Assembly (NCBI GenBank): GCA_027596945.1
Contig: JADGJH010000397.1
Coordinates: forward strand, 1-19,497
DNA from: Physocladia obscura
Lineage: Eukaryota > Chytridiomycota > Chytridiomycetes > Chytridiales > Chytriomycetaceae
DNA length: 19,497 nt
Reading direction: 5' to 3'
Part shown: in pieces, positions 9,266-19,497 of the stretch
Layout: every line of letters begins with the position of its first letter
Position numbering within the stretch: position 1 is the first letter of the stretch
Notes under the pieces: model-generated
The model's database searches: none
What the model was told of the DNA's origin: nothing
What the model saw: only the letters and a program-made list of their open reading frames with translations
Position numbers and translations under genes: made by a program

Positions 9266-9290
9266 ATTTCATGAATGAAATTCATGAAAT
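9266..9290. repeat. Perfect inverted repeat, 11-bp arms
   Basis: ATTTCATGAAT (9266-9276) and ATTCATGAAAT (9280-9290) are exact reverse complements with a 3-nt loop (GAA). It would form a hairpin in RNA or single-stranded DNA, or bind a dimeric factor. It lies just upstream of the exon-like island at 9346. Confidence 0.9.
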
Positions 9291-9345
9291 GTAGGATACA
9301 TTTGTTTGGAGAAAAAATTCTTTTTTTACTATTTTTTGTTGGTAG

Positions 9346-9452
9346 ACCTGGAAACACCTGGTGGACAATAATAGTAAAAGAAATAACTCATCACAAGATT
9401 TATCCAGATTCTGATGTAAACCAATATCCTCTATCTTCCACTATGCTTTCAG
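9346..9452 (+). other. Exon-like island of unknown gene
   Basis: A pyrimidine-rich stretch ending TTGGTAG precedes 107 nt that are open in one frame (PGNTWWTIIVKEITHHK, then IYPDSDVNQYPL) and end TTTCAG|GTAAATCG, a strong donor. The flanking splice-like signals and protein-like content suggest an isolated exon or the remains of one. It does not join in frame to the gene starting at 10115 through any junction I could find. No family is recognised. Confidence 0.3.
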
Positions 9453-9792
9453 GTAAATCGCGTATAATGTATTTTTTTGCAGTAATTAATGTATAACCAT
9501 TAGTGTATTGTGTTGTGTGTGTGACACTGAAAATAGCATTCACTTGCAACGCAAAGAAGTTTACTTATTCAAAATCATTGCCAAAACGATTTTTATTATA
9601 TTTGGTGAGTTTTTGATGAATTTGTCAAAAGTTGTGAGCAGCTAACTGTCAGTGATCGATGCTTCATGTTTACGAATGAGTTCCGTAATCGCTAATTGAA
9701 GAAATTTTGAGACCTATTTCTGTGTCGGAGATCAGAAAATCGATTGACGCTGTTGCTGCTCGCGCTGCCGTTTGCTCGTGACGATGTGTCAG

Positions 9793-10056
9793 GTACGCAT
9801 TGATCCTGCTTATACTATCAAGTTATTTTGGTTCTAAAGTTTTACATAAATTTGACTAAGCTCTATTGTAAAACATGAGTCCTCAGTTAATCTGTAGATT
9901 TTTAGTTGCGCAAGTTTGGTGATTTAAACTGTTTCTTGAAAATAAAATTTATTTCAATAAGCCCGATAAATTTTTCATGACCGGCCTGATAAAAAGATAA
10001 TGCTTTGATAACAACATAGCACGATAACAATTGAGGTCATGTTTTTTCTCCCGCAG
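9793..10056 (+). other. Candidate 5'UTR intron of the DUF3638 gene
   Basis: ATGTGTCAG|GTACGC at the donor and TTTTTTCTCCCGCAG at the acceptor are both good splice sites, 264 nt apart. The downstream gene's frame has a TAA (10064-10066) just after the acceptor, so this would be an untranslated intron. The small ATG at 9784 would give a 14-codon upstream ORF across the junction (MCQVKLKFKFLGYC). Confidence 0.3.
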
Positions 10057-10114
10057 GTAAAATTAAAATTCAAATTTTTGGGATACTGCTGAAAGTCTTA
10101 TATCAAGTACGTAT

Positions 10115-13100
10115 ATGCAACAACTCACATCCACGTTACTTCTGGACAATCAAGCTAAATTTACGAGCTTCGCAGCTGAACAAAACATATCGGACAACGC
10201 TTTCACAACTAAACCCTCGCCTTCCAGCATAATTTTGCAATTTCCTTCAAGTATGATCACCAGTGGCATTCAACAGGCAACGTTCCCACAAGACATCTCT
10301 CAAAATAGCCGAATTGAGCTGCTAAATGCCATATATACATTCTCACACAATAATCCAAGTGACTCTCAATCGGAAACAAGCATTGTTGATTTGATCAACG
10401 TAATCGAGAATTTTTTTCTTGATCTAATGCCAGGAACGCTGGAATTATCTGAAAATGATTTAAACATGCTTCAGAAAGCTCTTACTGGAATGAAAAAACA
10501 CAGCCGCTTGCCAAATAAAATAAACAGGAAAGTCGTGTATCAATGGTTCCCGATATACGGATGCTGTTTGGTTGCGGAATATACGCAAGTTGGCCAAATT
10601 TCACTTGCGCTTTTATTTCCGGACGAATGGGCTCACAGCTCCTATCGCTCAAAAAATCAAGAAAATTTTGAATACTCGCAACCAAATGCAGAATCTACTG
10701 GGTTAATCGCATTTGGACAAGTTGAAAGTTGGTTATTTGAAAAGGAGTTTGATAAGTCATTTCAGGATTTGTTGGCAAAAGCGAAAGATACAAGTACTTT
10801 TCAAAGGTCTGCAGCAAACACCGGCAGAGGGCATCAAAAAACTCCCTCGTTTATTTCAAGTTTGGTAAAAGAAGCACTGCATAATATTAAAAACGCGGTT
10901 GAAAACAAAAATAACACAACTGAATTCCAACCCCTTGGCGGTACTACAGATGTTGGACTACACACAGGAGGTATGCTTTTTTCCCTTTCTCATTATATTT
11001 CTCTTATGAAATAAACTCCTATAGGAAAAAAACGCAGCACTTCTTATCAGCTGGTCTTCCACATTTTAAAATTTTTTTTGGGATCTGAAAGTACTCATTG
11101 GCGCATCATGGCTCTTCTGCATCTGCACATTCTGGAATCTCGATTAAACTGTATTGAAGTTAATAAATTAACGCAAACTGATGTTGATGAATGTAGCGTT
11201 ATCCTGAAATTTGCATCAAACAGCGTCTTGCATGTCCATGTTTCTCTTAAAATCTCTGTTTTGTCAGAGGTGGAACAGATTAAATTGCTACAATCTCGTC
11301 TGGAAAATTTTATCAAAGAATTTGTTTGTTTCAACTCTGCTAAGCTTCCTTATGAACTCGTTAACTTTCGGCCTGCGAATATTTTACCTGAGCCAAATTT
11401 TTTGAAGGTCAGCGTTGCCAAAGATGCGGCAGAGGTCATTGAAGCTCGCCGAAACGAGAATATTGGTATTTGAAAACCTTCATTTCTCTCATAACTGTGA
11501 CTCACTCTTTGTTAATTGCAGGGTTGATTGCTTTAATGTCAAAAGCTTATGATTCATTTGATTCTTTGTTGAGCTGGATTCAGATTACCATCAGTATCAA
11601 AAGTGGTGTGAATAGAAATCAACAAATTCTTTTTGTCATTCGCAGCATTGAAGCTTTCATCTTCCAACGAGCTGAACATTTAAAAGAAAACTGCTATGCA
11701 ATGGAAGTAACATCAATAAAGGAGGTTGTGATTGAATATCAGCAATGCATGAACGAGTGGCTCTCTGTTTCGATCAGTAAATCAAATATGCATGTTATAG
11801 AGCAAAGTCATCAGGCTCTTGTTGTCGGGATTGCTGCTTGTCTTATGCACAAACGTAACTGTGGTGAATTTAAAATGCTGAATGATTATGCAATTCCGCT
11901 TGATTGGCAAAGTTTGGAGCCTTTGGTGGTAAAGGACAAAGTCGCTTTGGATGCTTTACTAATTTTGAAACATTATTTGAATTGCGCATCAAAAGAAAAA
12001 CATCGGGTTATTTTTTCGCTCGAAAATTGTAACGATACATTTCAATTTGCATTTGATTACGCCTCTGCCAACTCTGAAATAATAAATCGATGGAATTGGG
12101 AATGTCATGCTGCTGAAGAAAGAAAAAATGAATACGCCAGGCAATTAAAAACCAAAAAAATTGAGCTTATTGAATTGAGAAGAAGCCTTGACACAGAATT
12201 GAGTGAATTGGAGGATCTTGAATGCGAAAAAGAACAGCTGGTACAAGACGGTGAATCATATCACAGAAAACAATTGAACAAAAAAGAAATTCGCCAAAAA
12301 ACTGCAACGATTTCAAGGTTAATGACTATGAATTAGAAATTTGAGAATATGATGAGTAAAATCAGCTTCTTTTTTTTTTTTGATTTTAGATTAAGACAAG
12401 CAATAATTGTCGCAAACACGCCACCCCATTTCGTTAAAAATCCTCTTCCGGCCACAAAATCGAGCGCAATCACAGTCCTTTTTTTTGCAATGATGCCCTT
12501 ACCATTAAATATAATGTCGGAATTATTCGTTTTTTCAAAAAAGGCGTTCACAAATAGTTGGTCAATTCCTGTTGCTTCACAAGGTACTTCATGGCTTTCT
12601 CATTACGTGTCTTTGGAAAAAAGAAAGCTTTTTCAAGCAAGTCACTTTATGATATATGCTGTTCCTTTGTCTATGCCAAATTCAGTTGGCGCATCAACAG
12701 TCGACCAAATTCATTCTCCGTGTGTTTGGCATCCGTCAAATTTTGTCAACTTCATGTTTTTACCGTGCAAAACCAATCCATGGAAAGTTCAAAGAACCAA
12801 AATTCTTGAATCATTCACCGAAAAACTTCCACCTACAGCACACAAAACTTTTAAATGGGCAATCGAATTTCCAAGCCAATCTGACCAAAAATGTTCACGT
12901 GGAAATACGTTATTTACAAAAATGGACGCAATACCGCCTAAATTTTTTCAAAAGGATTTTCAAACTTTAAGTTCGCTACGATCATTTCCTCTGGAACAAG
13001 TTCGGAAGATTACAACACAAATTCTTCGCGATAAAAATTTTCCTTTGGACAATTCGGATTTAATCACGTTGATCAAGCAAGCCATGTATCAGATTGGAGA

Positions 13101-16100
13101 AATTTCTGAATCGTCAGAATTTATTTGGAAAACCGAACTTTTTAAATCTGATGGAGGCGAGAAAATGCTTTTTGAGTTGAAAAAGCACTCTGAATTGCTA
13201 ATTCCAGCACCAAGAAATTACAAATACTTGAATATTCTTGCAGATTTGACTTCATATCTTGGTCAATATATCGGTGAAGACGCCGCAAATTTAAGTAGAA
13301 AATTTTCAAAAATTGCTTCTGATTGGGCAAAAGATGTTCGACTGGATTCAGAAGAAAATCCACCTTCCTCAACCAAAGCACTTTTGGAAATGAAAGCAAA
13401 GGAGTGCATGTTTAATGCATATTCAATTTTTTGCCTTTCTCATTTGCCAAAATTGAACAATAATGATGTGGCAAATATTTGCGAGATGCTTGCAAGATTT
13501 TTTAATGGGCGAATTTTTGCTAATGACAGTTCTATTCATCAAGAAATTTCCATGCTGGAAGTACATATTCAAAATATTATGGCAAGAAGAATCTCTGAAA
13601 TTTTATTGAAAGTTACACCGAGGATCATCACAGCAGCAGTTCAATCTGTTTTGGGCAGTTTGACTATTTCAAAGACCGCAGTTTGGAATAAGTATGGTAC
13701 AAGTAGTTGTTTTGATTCTGATATTGATGGTTGCATGTATTCCTTTAATGTTTTGACCGGATGCCTACTCATTGACGGAATGCCTCCTGGAAGACTTCCA
13801 GAAAGCATTCTAAACAATGAACTGTACAAAAAACATTTCAAATCACGCAACTTCCAGGTAAAATACATTTATTTATTCTTTTCAAAAATTGAAAATATTT
13901 CAGGTTCAAAAAATTGGATCCATCCTAAAAACTTCAGATCCATTGGACGACAAGCTTTATGAATTTGCGCTACTTAAATCTATATTGCTCATTCGCGAAA
14001 TTGATGTGAACACAGGAACAACTCTTGAACTGATTGATTTCAATTCAGGCCACATCAAATGGTGGTCAGAATTGCCAATTAGACTTCAAAAATTACATTC
14101 ACACTGGTATTGTGCTGAAAAACGGGCGTTGATAATGCGAGGGATTGAAATATTGGATAAATCAATTAGCCATATCGCGTTTTGGAATAACAGTGAAGTA
14201 GGATTTTGTTTTGAGGTGGAATCCCATGACAAGGCAAATACTATAGCCGAGCTTGAAAAAAAAAAAAAAGATATGGAATACTTTGCATATTTTTCCGCTC
14301 CAATTTTTGAAAGAATTGAGCTCCAAGAATTTGTGCATACAATGTCAACATCTACAGGAAAGGCTTTGGTCCACTTGCCTCGATTCAATTTGAGATTTAT
14401 CCAATCTACCAACAATTTCAGATTCGAATCTCAACAATACCGAAACTTTTATCTTCGGGTTGATCAACAGCTGGATAATTTTGCGTTACCATTTTTCAAC
14501 CAATACTTGATTCTTTGTCCTTCTGAAAATTCATCGGAAAATATGAAAATAATTGTTCAAGATGGAGAAATTGGCTCCAATTTGCGGATTAAAATATCAT
14601 CAAACTATCAAGAAGTGATCCATCATATTTGCTTTCATATTTCTCCATTTCTCAGAACAATTGTTGCAAACAAAGTCTCAGATCGTCTCCAACTGGCTTC
14701 GATATTCGCAGCAACTGGCACGCTGGCTCGGGATTTAGCCTATCATTTAACTGGAGGGGAATTGGCAATTGAAATGATACGACAATCTTGGACTGGACGT
14801 TCATTAAGTGAAGTCGAAGTGAAAAAGCTGAAAAATGTTGTGACATTTGCTTATCGTGAACCAGCTCTGACCGTTATTTGCGGACATATCAAGTATTTTT
14901 CGGAAAGGTGTTTTTACTTGCGAGGCAGCTCTGTCAACCCTGTGGACTTATCTGAATTTGATTGCATGGTTGTAAATGCAACAACCCAGTTCAAAAAAAC
15001 GGAAGGATTGGATATTAATCCACGTCGGCATTTAACTACATTAGAGCGTATTCCGCAACTTGGTAATCCATTTCAAAAATTCGTTAGTCCTTTCATGAAA
15101 ACAGTATCTTTCAGTTGCCCTGCTGTTTCAGAAAACTTCATCCACGACATGGAACAAGCTCAATTAGATTTAGTTAACTTCATTGAAAATGAACAAATTG
15201 GTGAATATCCTCTGATTTCACCTGAAAATAAGAGTGTATTGGATTCTGTCGTTCACGAAGAGTTGAAAAAAAGCTGGGAAAAACATGCGATTCAAAAGAA
15301 TGCGTCAATTTCTGCAGAAAACCTCACCTTACTTGTAATATTGCTTGATAAGCAGAAAAAACAGGCTTCGAACCAGTATTATATTTTGGAAAACTGCTTG
15401 ATCAAATCTTTTGAAGCTCAACAGACCGAGCACATTTTGCTTGCCATAGCCAACAATCTCCCGAAAGTAACTCGGTCAGACTTTCTTCGCATGGCGCTGG
15501 ACAAGACCTTAATTCAAAAATTTAATCCATTTTTGATTGATATCGAGGTCTCGGATATCTTTTGCGCAATTTTGACGTTGCTTCAAATTGTTGTTTTTGA
15601 AGAGAGGTTGACGAGAATTCATCGGTTGATTACAGCAAATAACATTCCGGCCCTTCTTAAAGAAATTTTTGTTCGAGAATGGAGCGTTGAAAATAATCCT
15701 ACTTGGCTGGTGTTTGAAGTTGAAGGTATAAAAACTCTATCAGAAAATAGAATTAATTTAAGTAGTATTTAAATTTGCACACAGGGGAGCTTCAAATTCG
15801 ACCAAATCAGTATTCTGTAGCACGTCAACTTATAAACAACCCAAGATCAATTGTTCAGCTGAATATGGGAGAAGGAAAGACCAGAGTAATCATCCCCATG
15901 ATTGTCAGTAAATGCATCTCTGAAAGTCAGAATGAGAGCAATCTGGTGCCCAAGCAAAGTCTGGTAATTCGCGTAAACGTTTTAACTCAACTCTTCCAAG
16001 AAGCTGGAGAGCATCTTCACAGTACGTTAACTGCCAGCGCATTGGGCATAAAATTTTGTGAATTTCCTTTTCATCGCCAAATACCTCTTAACCTCGAAAA

Positions 16101-18962
16101 AGTTGAAATAATGGAAGAGTTGATAACTATCATGCAGCAAAATTCTGGATTCATACTGTCAGCACCAGAACATCAATTGTCTCTTAAACTAAAACAGCAA
16201 GAAAGTGCTAAAAGCAACTTAAAGCTGGCAGATTATTTGACAGATTTTGCAGGAAAAATCGGATATTACGATATTATCGATGAATCTGACGCTTTTCTTT
16301 CGCACAAATATCAGATGATTTACGCAGTCGGAATTCAAGAAAAATTGCCCCAAGGAAGTGAAAGATGGACGGTTATTCATGCAGTCCTTCACATTATGAA
16401 TATCAGCGAAAAATTGAAAAAATTGAGCGCAGATTCAAAATTTATGACCTATTCCAAGCTTACCACAACTTCTCACTTCAAGCATATTCGACTGAGTCAA
16501 AATATTTCTGGTTCTACTAGTCAGGAAAGATTTTTGAAAGATTTTTGCACAACTCTTCTTTCTGAATTGGTTGATAATTTACCTGAAGAGATGAAATGGA
16601 TTGATGAGGTTGCAGAAAAATATCCAGTCTTCAAAGAGAACGTTAAAATTTGCACATTAAACCTAAGTAAAGAGATGGACTCGATGTTTAAGCAGTATGA
16701 TTTGAATGAAACGCAAGCTTCGCAATTGCTAATGCTCCGTGGATTATTCGGGTATCACTTGTTGGAGCACTGTTTGTCAATGCGTCACGCTGCTAATTAT
16801 GGAATAGACAAAAACCGCAAAAAAAGAGTTGCTGTTCCTTATACTGCTGTTGATTCCCCATCTGCAAGATCGGAATATAGCCACCCTGATGTGTGCATCA
16901 TTCTAACATCGCTTTCTTACTATCATATTGGTCTAACAGGCAATCAGTTGAAAGAAGCATTTGAAACCTTGCTTAGAAGAGGTCTTTATTTATTTTCCTT
17001 TATAGTAAGAACTAAATACTGAAGAGAAAAAAAACAAAAACAAAAATAGCTATTGGAGAGCAAAAATTCTATTACACGGCATGGTTTGCCCAAGTAAAAA
17101 CGGATCTTAATGAAGCACAATCTGCATCAATTGACAGCATTGAAAAAATTGATCTTACAAATACGACCCAATTTGCAACAATTATCACAGTGTTTGCCAA
17201 AGCTTTGCTTGTAGTCAACTTTTGGCTCGAATTTTGTGTATACCCAACTGACACAAAACTTTATTCTGAGAGAATTTGTGCAAGTGCATGGGATCTTGCT
17301 GCTGCACCAAAAGTTGTTGGTTTCAGTGGAACAAATGACGATCAATATTTGCTGCCAGGTCAAGTGCGTCAGACCGATCCTGATGACTTAGTTTTAATGG
17401 GCACAAATGGGTTGATGCTTGATAAAATCTTAAGCACAGTTATTTCGTATCGAGTTTTGAATCCAAACTCCCAACTATTTCCTGAACTCGCAGATATTTG
17501 TGTCGAATTGCATGCAAGTGCATTAATTGATACTGGCTGCATTCTTGCAGGCACCTCCAATCAAGAATTCGCAAACACAATGAGAAAAAAGCTCAAAGAA
17601 CACAAAACTGACTGCGTAAAGTTCTTGGGAATTCTTTACTTTGATCTTTCCGAAAATAAGTGGATTGTTCTTGAATTACAAACAGGAAAACGTACCCCAG
17701 AATTATGGAGTCCGATTCTTGCGAAAACTTGTTTCACAATTTTTGATGACGCTCGTACCCGTGGAGTCGACAAGAAATTAGAGCAAAATGCAACAGCTGT
17801 TCTAACTCTTGGACCTCGGTTGAATAAAGGAAAACTGATGCAAGGAGCGGGAAGAATGAGAGGACTCGGTGTCAATGGACAGAAATTGTATCTTGTTGGA
17901 AGTTTGGAAGTTGATCACAGTATTCGTCAGCATCGAATTCAAAAAGACAGCAGGCGTAATATTGATGTAAAAGAAGTGCTAAATTGGGTATTGGAGAATA
18001 ACAAAGATGATTTAAAGAATGGATTGAGTCAATGGGCTTTGCAAGGGATGCATTTTGAGGCTTGTGTGCAAAATCCTACAAAAATCGTGGTTAAAGATGA
18101 CTGGAGCTTAAAAAGCTTGTATTGCTCAAACAGAAAAGCAATTAAATTGGCCGAATCAGTTCGAAGAATATCTGAATCACGTGTGGAGAAACCGTCGGCC
18201 TTTGTTGATTTTATTTGCACACAAACTGCGTGGTTGGGTCAGGAAGTTGAGGTTTCATCAAGTCAGCATACCGAAGAATGTGAGCGAGAGCTACAAGAGG
18301 AAGTTGAAGAAATCAAAGAACATGTGCAGGAAACGCTATCTTATGAATCAATAATTGAAGAACCTTGGGACGTATTTCAATGCTGGACAGAAAATTTTTT
18401 GAGTCAGAGCTCATCAAAGATTCAGAGATTGGATTCTCAGATTTTTCAAGCTTTTGGAATTATCGAACTTGACAATTTAAACTGGAATATGGGATCTGTA
18501 TTTGGAACTAAAAACTTCTTCAAAACAGTTTTGCCAACCTCTGGGCGAATGGACGCACAATTTTTAAGACTAATTGATTCGTTTGTATACTACAAAAAGC
18601 ACAAAAGGATTTTACTACTTTCCGAAATGGAAGCCAACGCTCTTCTCCGGCAAATTTGGAGCAGGGATTTACAACCATCAGACGTTATTTACAGTAATCT
18701 TAGTGACGTTCGCTTCTCGCATGACAATCGCCAAATTCGGCACCCGCTTATTTCATTTGTCTTGATTATGATTATGCAAATTTTTAACGGCGAGACAAAA
18801 TTTAGCAATATCGAGCCAACAGATGAAATGATGGAAGAATTGAAAAGCTTTACGTGTAAACGAAATTCAAAAATTGCAATTAAGATGCTTGTGACTGCCA
18901 GAGGACGTGAAACTGAATGGGGGTTTTCGCAGTTGAAAAAAGTTTGCGAAAGGATGTATTGA
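10115..18962 (+). CDS. Giant DUF3638/DUF3645 protein, helicase-like ATPase (7 exons)
   Basis: The exons are 10115-10970, 11025-11465, 11522-12317, 12390-13857, 13904-15725, 15785-16981 and 17050-18962. They sum to 2830 codons without an internal stop, slightly shorter than the roughly 3000-residue fungal relatives. Residues 630-697 form a coiled coil. Family landmarks are LRSFPLEQVRKI (894-905) and GCLLIDGMPPGRLPES (about 1155). DUF3638 starts near 1796 with QLNMGEGKT (Walker A-like, G1823-T1827), then FILSAPEHQLS and IIDESD (D1960-D1963). DUF3645 is SEYSHPDVCIILTSLSYY (from 2157). GFSGTN (2284-2289) and LMQGAGRMRGLG (about 2456-2467) follow, then an acidic coiled segment near 2600. The order matches superfamily-2 helicase motifs I, II and VI, so ATP-driven remodelling of nucleic acid or protein is inferred. 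Related proteins are often labelled ubiquitin thioesterase without a visible Cys protease. The start at 10115 is the first in-frame ATG after a stop; M47 (10253) has a better context. The family call is strong; function is unknown. Confidence 0.92.
10971..11024 (+). other. DUF3638 gene intron 1 (54 nt, phase 1)
   Basis: GTATGCTTTT...CCTATAG. It joins LHTGG to KKRSTSYQLV in frame; unspliced, the frame stops at 11014. Confidence 0.88.
11466..11521 (+). other. DUF3638 gene intron 2 (56 nt, phase 1)
   Basis: GTATTTGAAAA...TTAATTGCAG. It joins RRNENIG to LIALMSKAY in frame, and the unspliced frame ends at TGA at once. Confidence 0.88.
12318..12389 (+). other. DUF3638 gene intron 3 (72 nt, phase 2)
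   Basis: GTTAATGAC...TGATTTTAG with a run of 12 T before the acceptor. It joins TATISR to LRQAIIVANT after the coiled coil, in frame. Confidence 0.87.
13858..13903 (+). other. DUF3638 gene intron 4 (46 nt, phase 0)
   Basis: GTAAAATAC...ATATTTCAG, the shortest intron in the window. It joins SRNFQ to VQKIGSILKTS, continuing a conserved family segment. Confidence 0.9.
14256..14269. repeat. 14-A homopolymer inside coding exon 5
   Basis: The run of A encodes the end of a Glu codon and four Lys (ELEKKKKDM). The frame stays correct with exactly 14 A, so any length error in a read would break the gene model. It is a potential slippage site. Confidence 0.95.
15726..15784 (+). other. DUF3638 gene intron 5 (59 nt, phase 1)
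   Basis: GTATAAAAAC...TGCACACAG. It joins VFEVEG to ELQIRPNQYS, directly ahead of the Walker A-like motif. The unspliced frame ends at TAA 15770-15772. Confidence 0.9.
16982..17049 (+). other. DUF3638 gene intron 6 (68 nt, phase 1)
   Basis: GTCTTTATT...CAAAAATAG. It gives ETLLRR-A-IGEQKFYYTAW in frame. The donor GTCTTT is not ideal. An alternative uses the stronger GTAAGA at 17005 with an acceptor ending at 17060; it is also in frame and would replace the short segment at the junction. Confidence 0.65.
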
Positions 18963-19021
18963 AAGATTTGCTGGTGATTTTTTTGTATTTGCTGCTGCAA
19001 TTTCTGTTTAGTTTTTCTGTA

Positions 19022-19027
19022 AATAAA
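19022..19027 (+). terminator. Probable polyadenylation signal AATAAA
   Basis: AATAAA lies 60 nt after the stop codon of the DUF3638 gene and is followed by T- and C-rich sequence, the usual layout of a eukaryotic 3' end. The next 30 nt would hold the cleavage site. Confidence 0.6.
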
Positions 19028-19386
19028 AGATAAAATGCTGTCTCTTTTCTTGTCCCTTTCGTTTCCACCTTGATATTTCAAACCCATGTATCCATAAAAT
19101 TGTAATATAATCCGAAATTTTAAGTTCTAGCAAAAATCATCTACACGATTTGATCAAACAGCAATTTGACATATTTTGTGGAGTGGAGTGGTGATAAAAA
19201 AAATTTTGATTCTGTCAAGTAGGTCGTTCCTTCTAAATTCGAAAAAAAATTGAAGGCGCACCCTCAAAATAGTCGTGGTATTGCAACGACGGCGTGGTTT
19301 GCAGTGAGTTTAGTTCTTTCAATCTTTACTAAATCCTGATAGGCATACTTGAAAATAGCCAAAAGTCAAGATTTTTCACAGGAAAT

Positions 19387-19497
19387 CAAAAAAAAAAAAA
19401 AAAAAAAATTATAATTTTTAATTATTAACAAAAATAAAAAATATAAAATTTTAAAAATTAATTTTTGAAAAAAAAAATTAAAAAAAAAAATAAAAAA
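19387..19497. repeat. A-rich low-complexity tract
   Basis: The tract contains long A runs (more than 20 in a row near 19390) and A/T-only sequence up to the window end. It carries no coding content. Confidence 0.9.

Larger units (their letters stand above)
8040..10114. other. Intergenic stretch between the calpain and DUF3638 genes
   Basis: There is no confident gene. It contains T- and A-rich DNA (8040-8340), minus-strand coding-like fragments (about 9024-8381), five phased TCTTTG repeats (9202-9246), a perfect hairpin (9266-9290), an exon-like island (9346-9452) and a candidate 5'UTR intron (9793-10056). The 3'UTR of the calpain gene must begin here, but no AATAAA is seen close to its stop. 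Confidence 0.5.
18963..19497. other. 3' region and A-rich tail of the window
   Basis: No gene is seen. After the 3'UTR the sequence becomes extremely A-rich from about 19385, with almost no C or G in the last 110 bases. This looks like low-complexity DNA at a contig end. Confidence 0.6.

Noticed and set aside
1..19497. CRISPR arrays, bacterial operons, rRNA or tRNA genes
   Set aside because: No regular spacer-repeat array, Shine-Dalgarno spacing or conserved rRNA segments were seen. tRNAs cannot be excluded without a folding search.

Overview
The window is AT-rich nuclear eukaryotic DNA. The evidence is two multi-exon genes with short GT-AG introns (46 to 89 nt), long homopolymer runs, a canonical AATAAA signal after the last gene, and large non-coding gaps holding transposon debris. 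No bacterial operon features are present. The species cannot be named from the sequence. The very large DUF3638/DUF3645 protein is a type known mainly from fungi, oomycetes and other microbial eukaryotes, so an early-diverging fungus or a protist is a reasonable guess, no more.

Region 1-5126 is a graveyard of degraded or unidentified coding material. It holds the tail of a cysteine-rich reading frame cut by the window edge (1-171), a 58-bp direct repeat centred on an ACTATCGATAGT palindrome (480-537 and 602-659), minus-strand coding-like debris (about 970-1440), a broken retroviral-type (DDE) integrase of Polinton/Ginger character (1568-2738), and a cysteine-rich minus-strand frame (2860-3378).

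Region 5127-8039 is a four-exon calpain gene (902 aa as modelled). Its domain order is unusual: two Rev1/Pol-iota-type ubiquitin-binding motifs (UBM), a GRF zinc finger interrupted by intron 1, a calpain protease core with an intact Cys-His-Asn triad, and two C2-like domains, the last with a cysteine cluster. UBM and GRF modules occur in DNA-repair and replication proteins. A ubiquitin- and single-strand-DNA-guided protease is therefore the most interesting hypothesis in the window.

Region 8040-10114 has no confident gene. It contains low-level coding-like remnants, an exon-like island (9346-9452), a perfect hairpin (9266-9290), a phased TCTTTG repeat and a possible 5'UTR intron (9793-10056).

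Region 10115-18962 is a seven-exon gene for a DUF3638/DUF3645 giant protein (2830 aa as modelled; the exon sum is exactly divisible by three). It carries what look like superfamily-2 helicase motifs: MGEGKT (I), DESD (II), a GFSGTN element and QGAGRMRG (VI). It is therefore probably a SecA/helicase-like ATPase. Related fungal proteins are often labelled ubiquitin thioesterases, but no Cys protease signature is visible here. The rest (18963-19497) is 3'UTR and an extremely A-rich tail.

The two intact genes lie in the same orientation, 2.1 kb apart. Any functional link between them (ubiquitin or nucleic-acid biology) is inference only.
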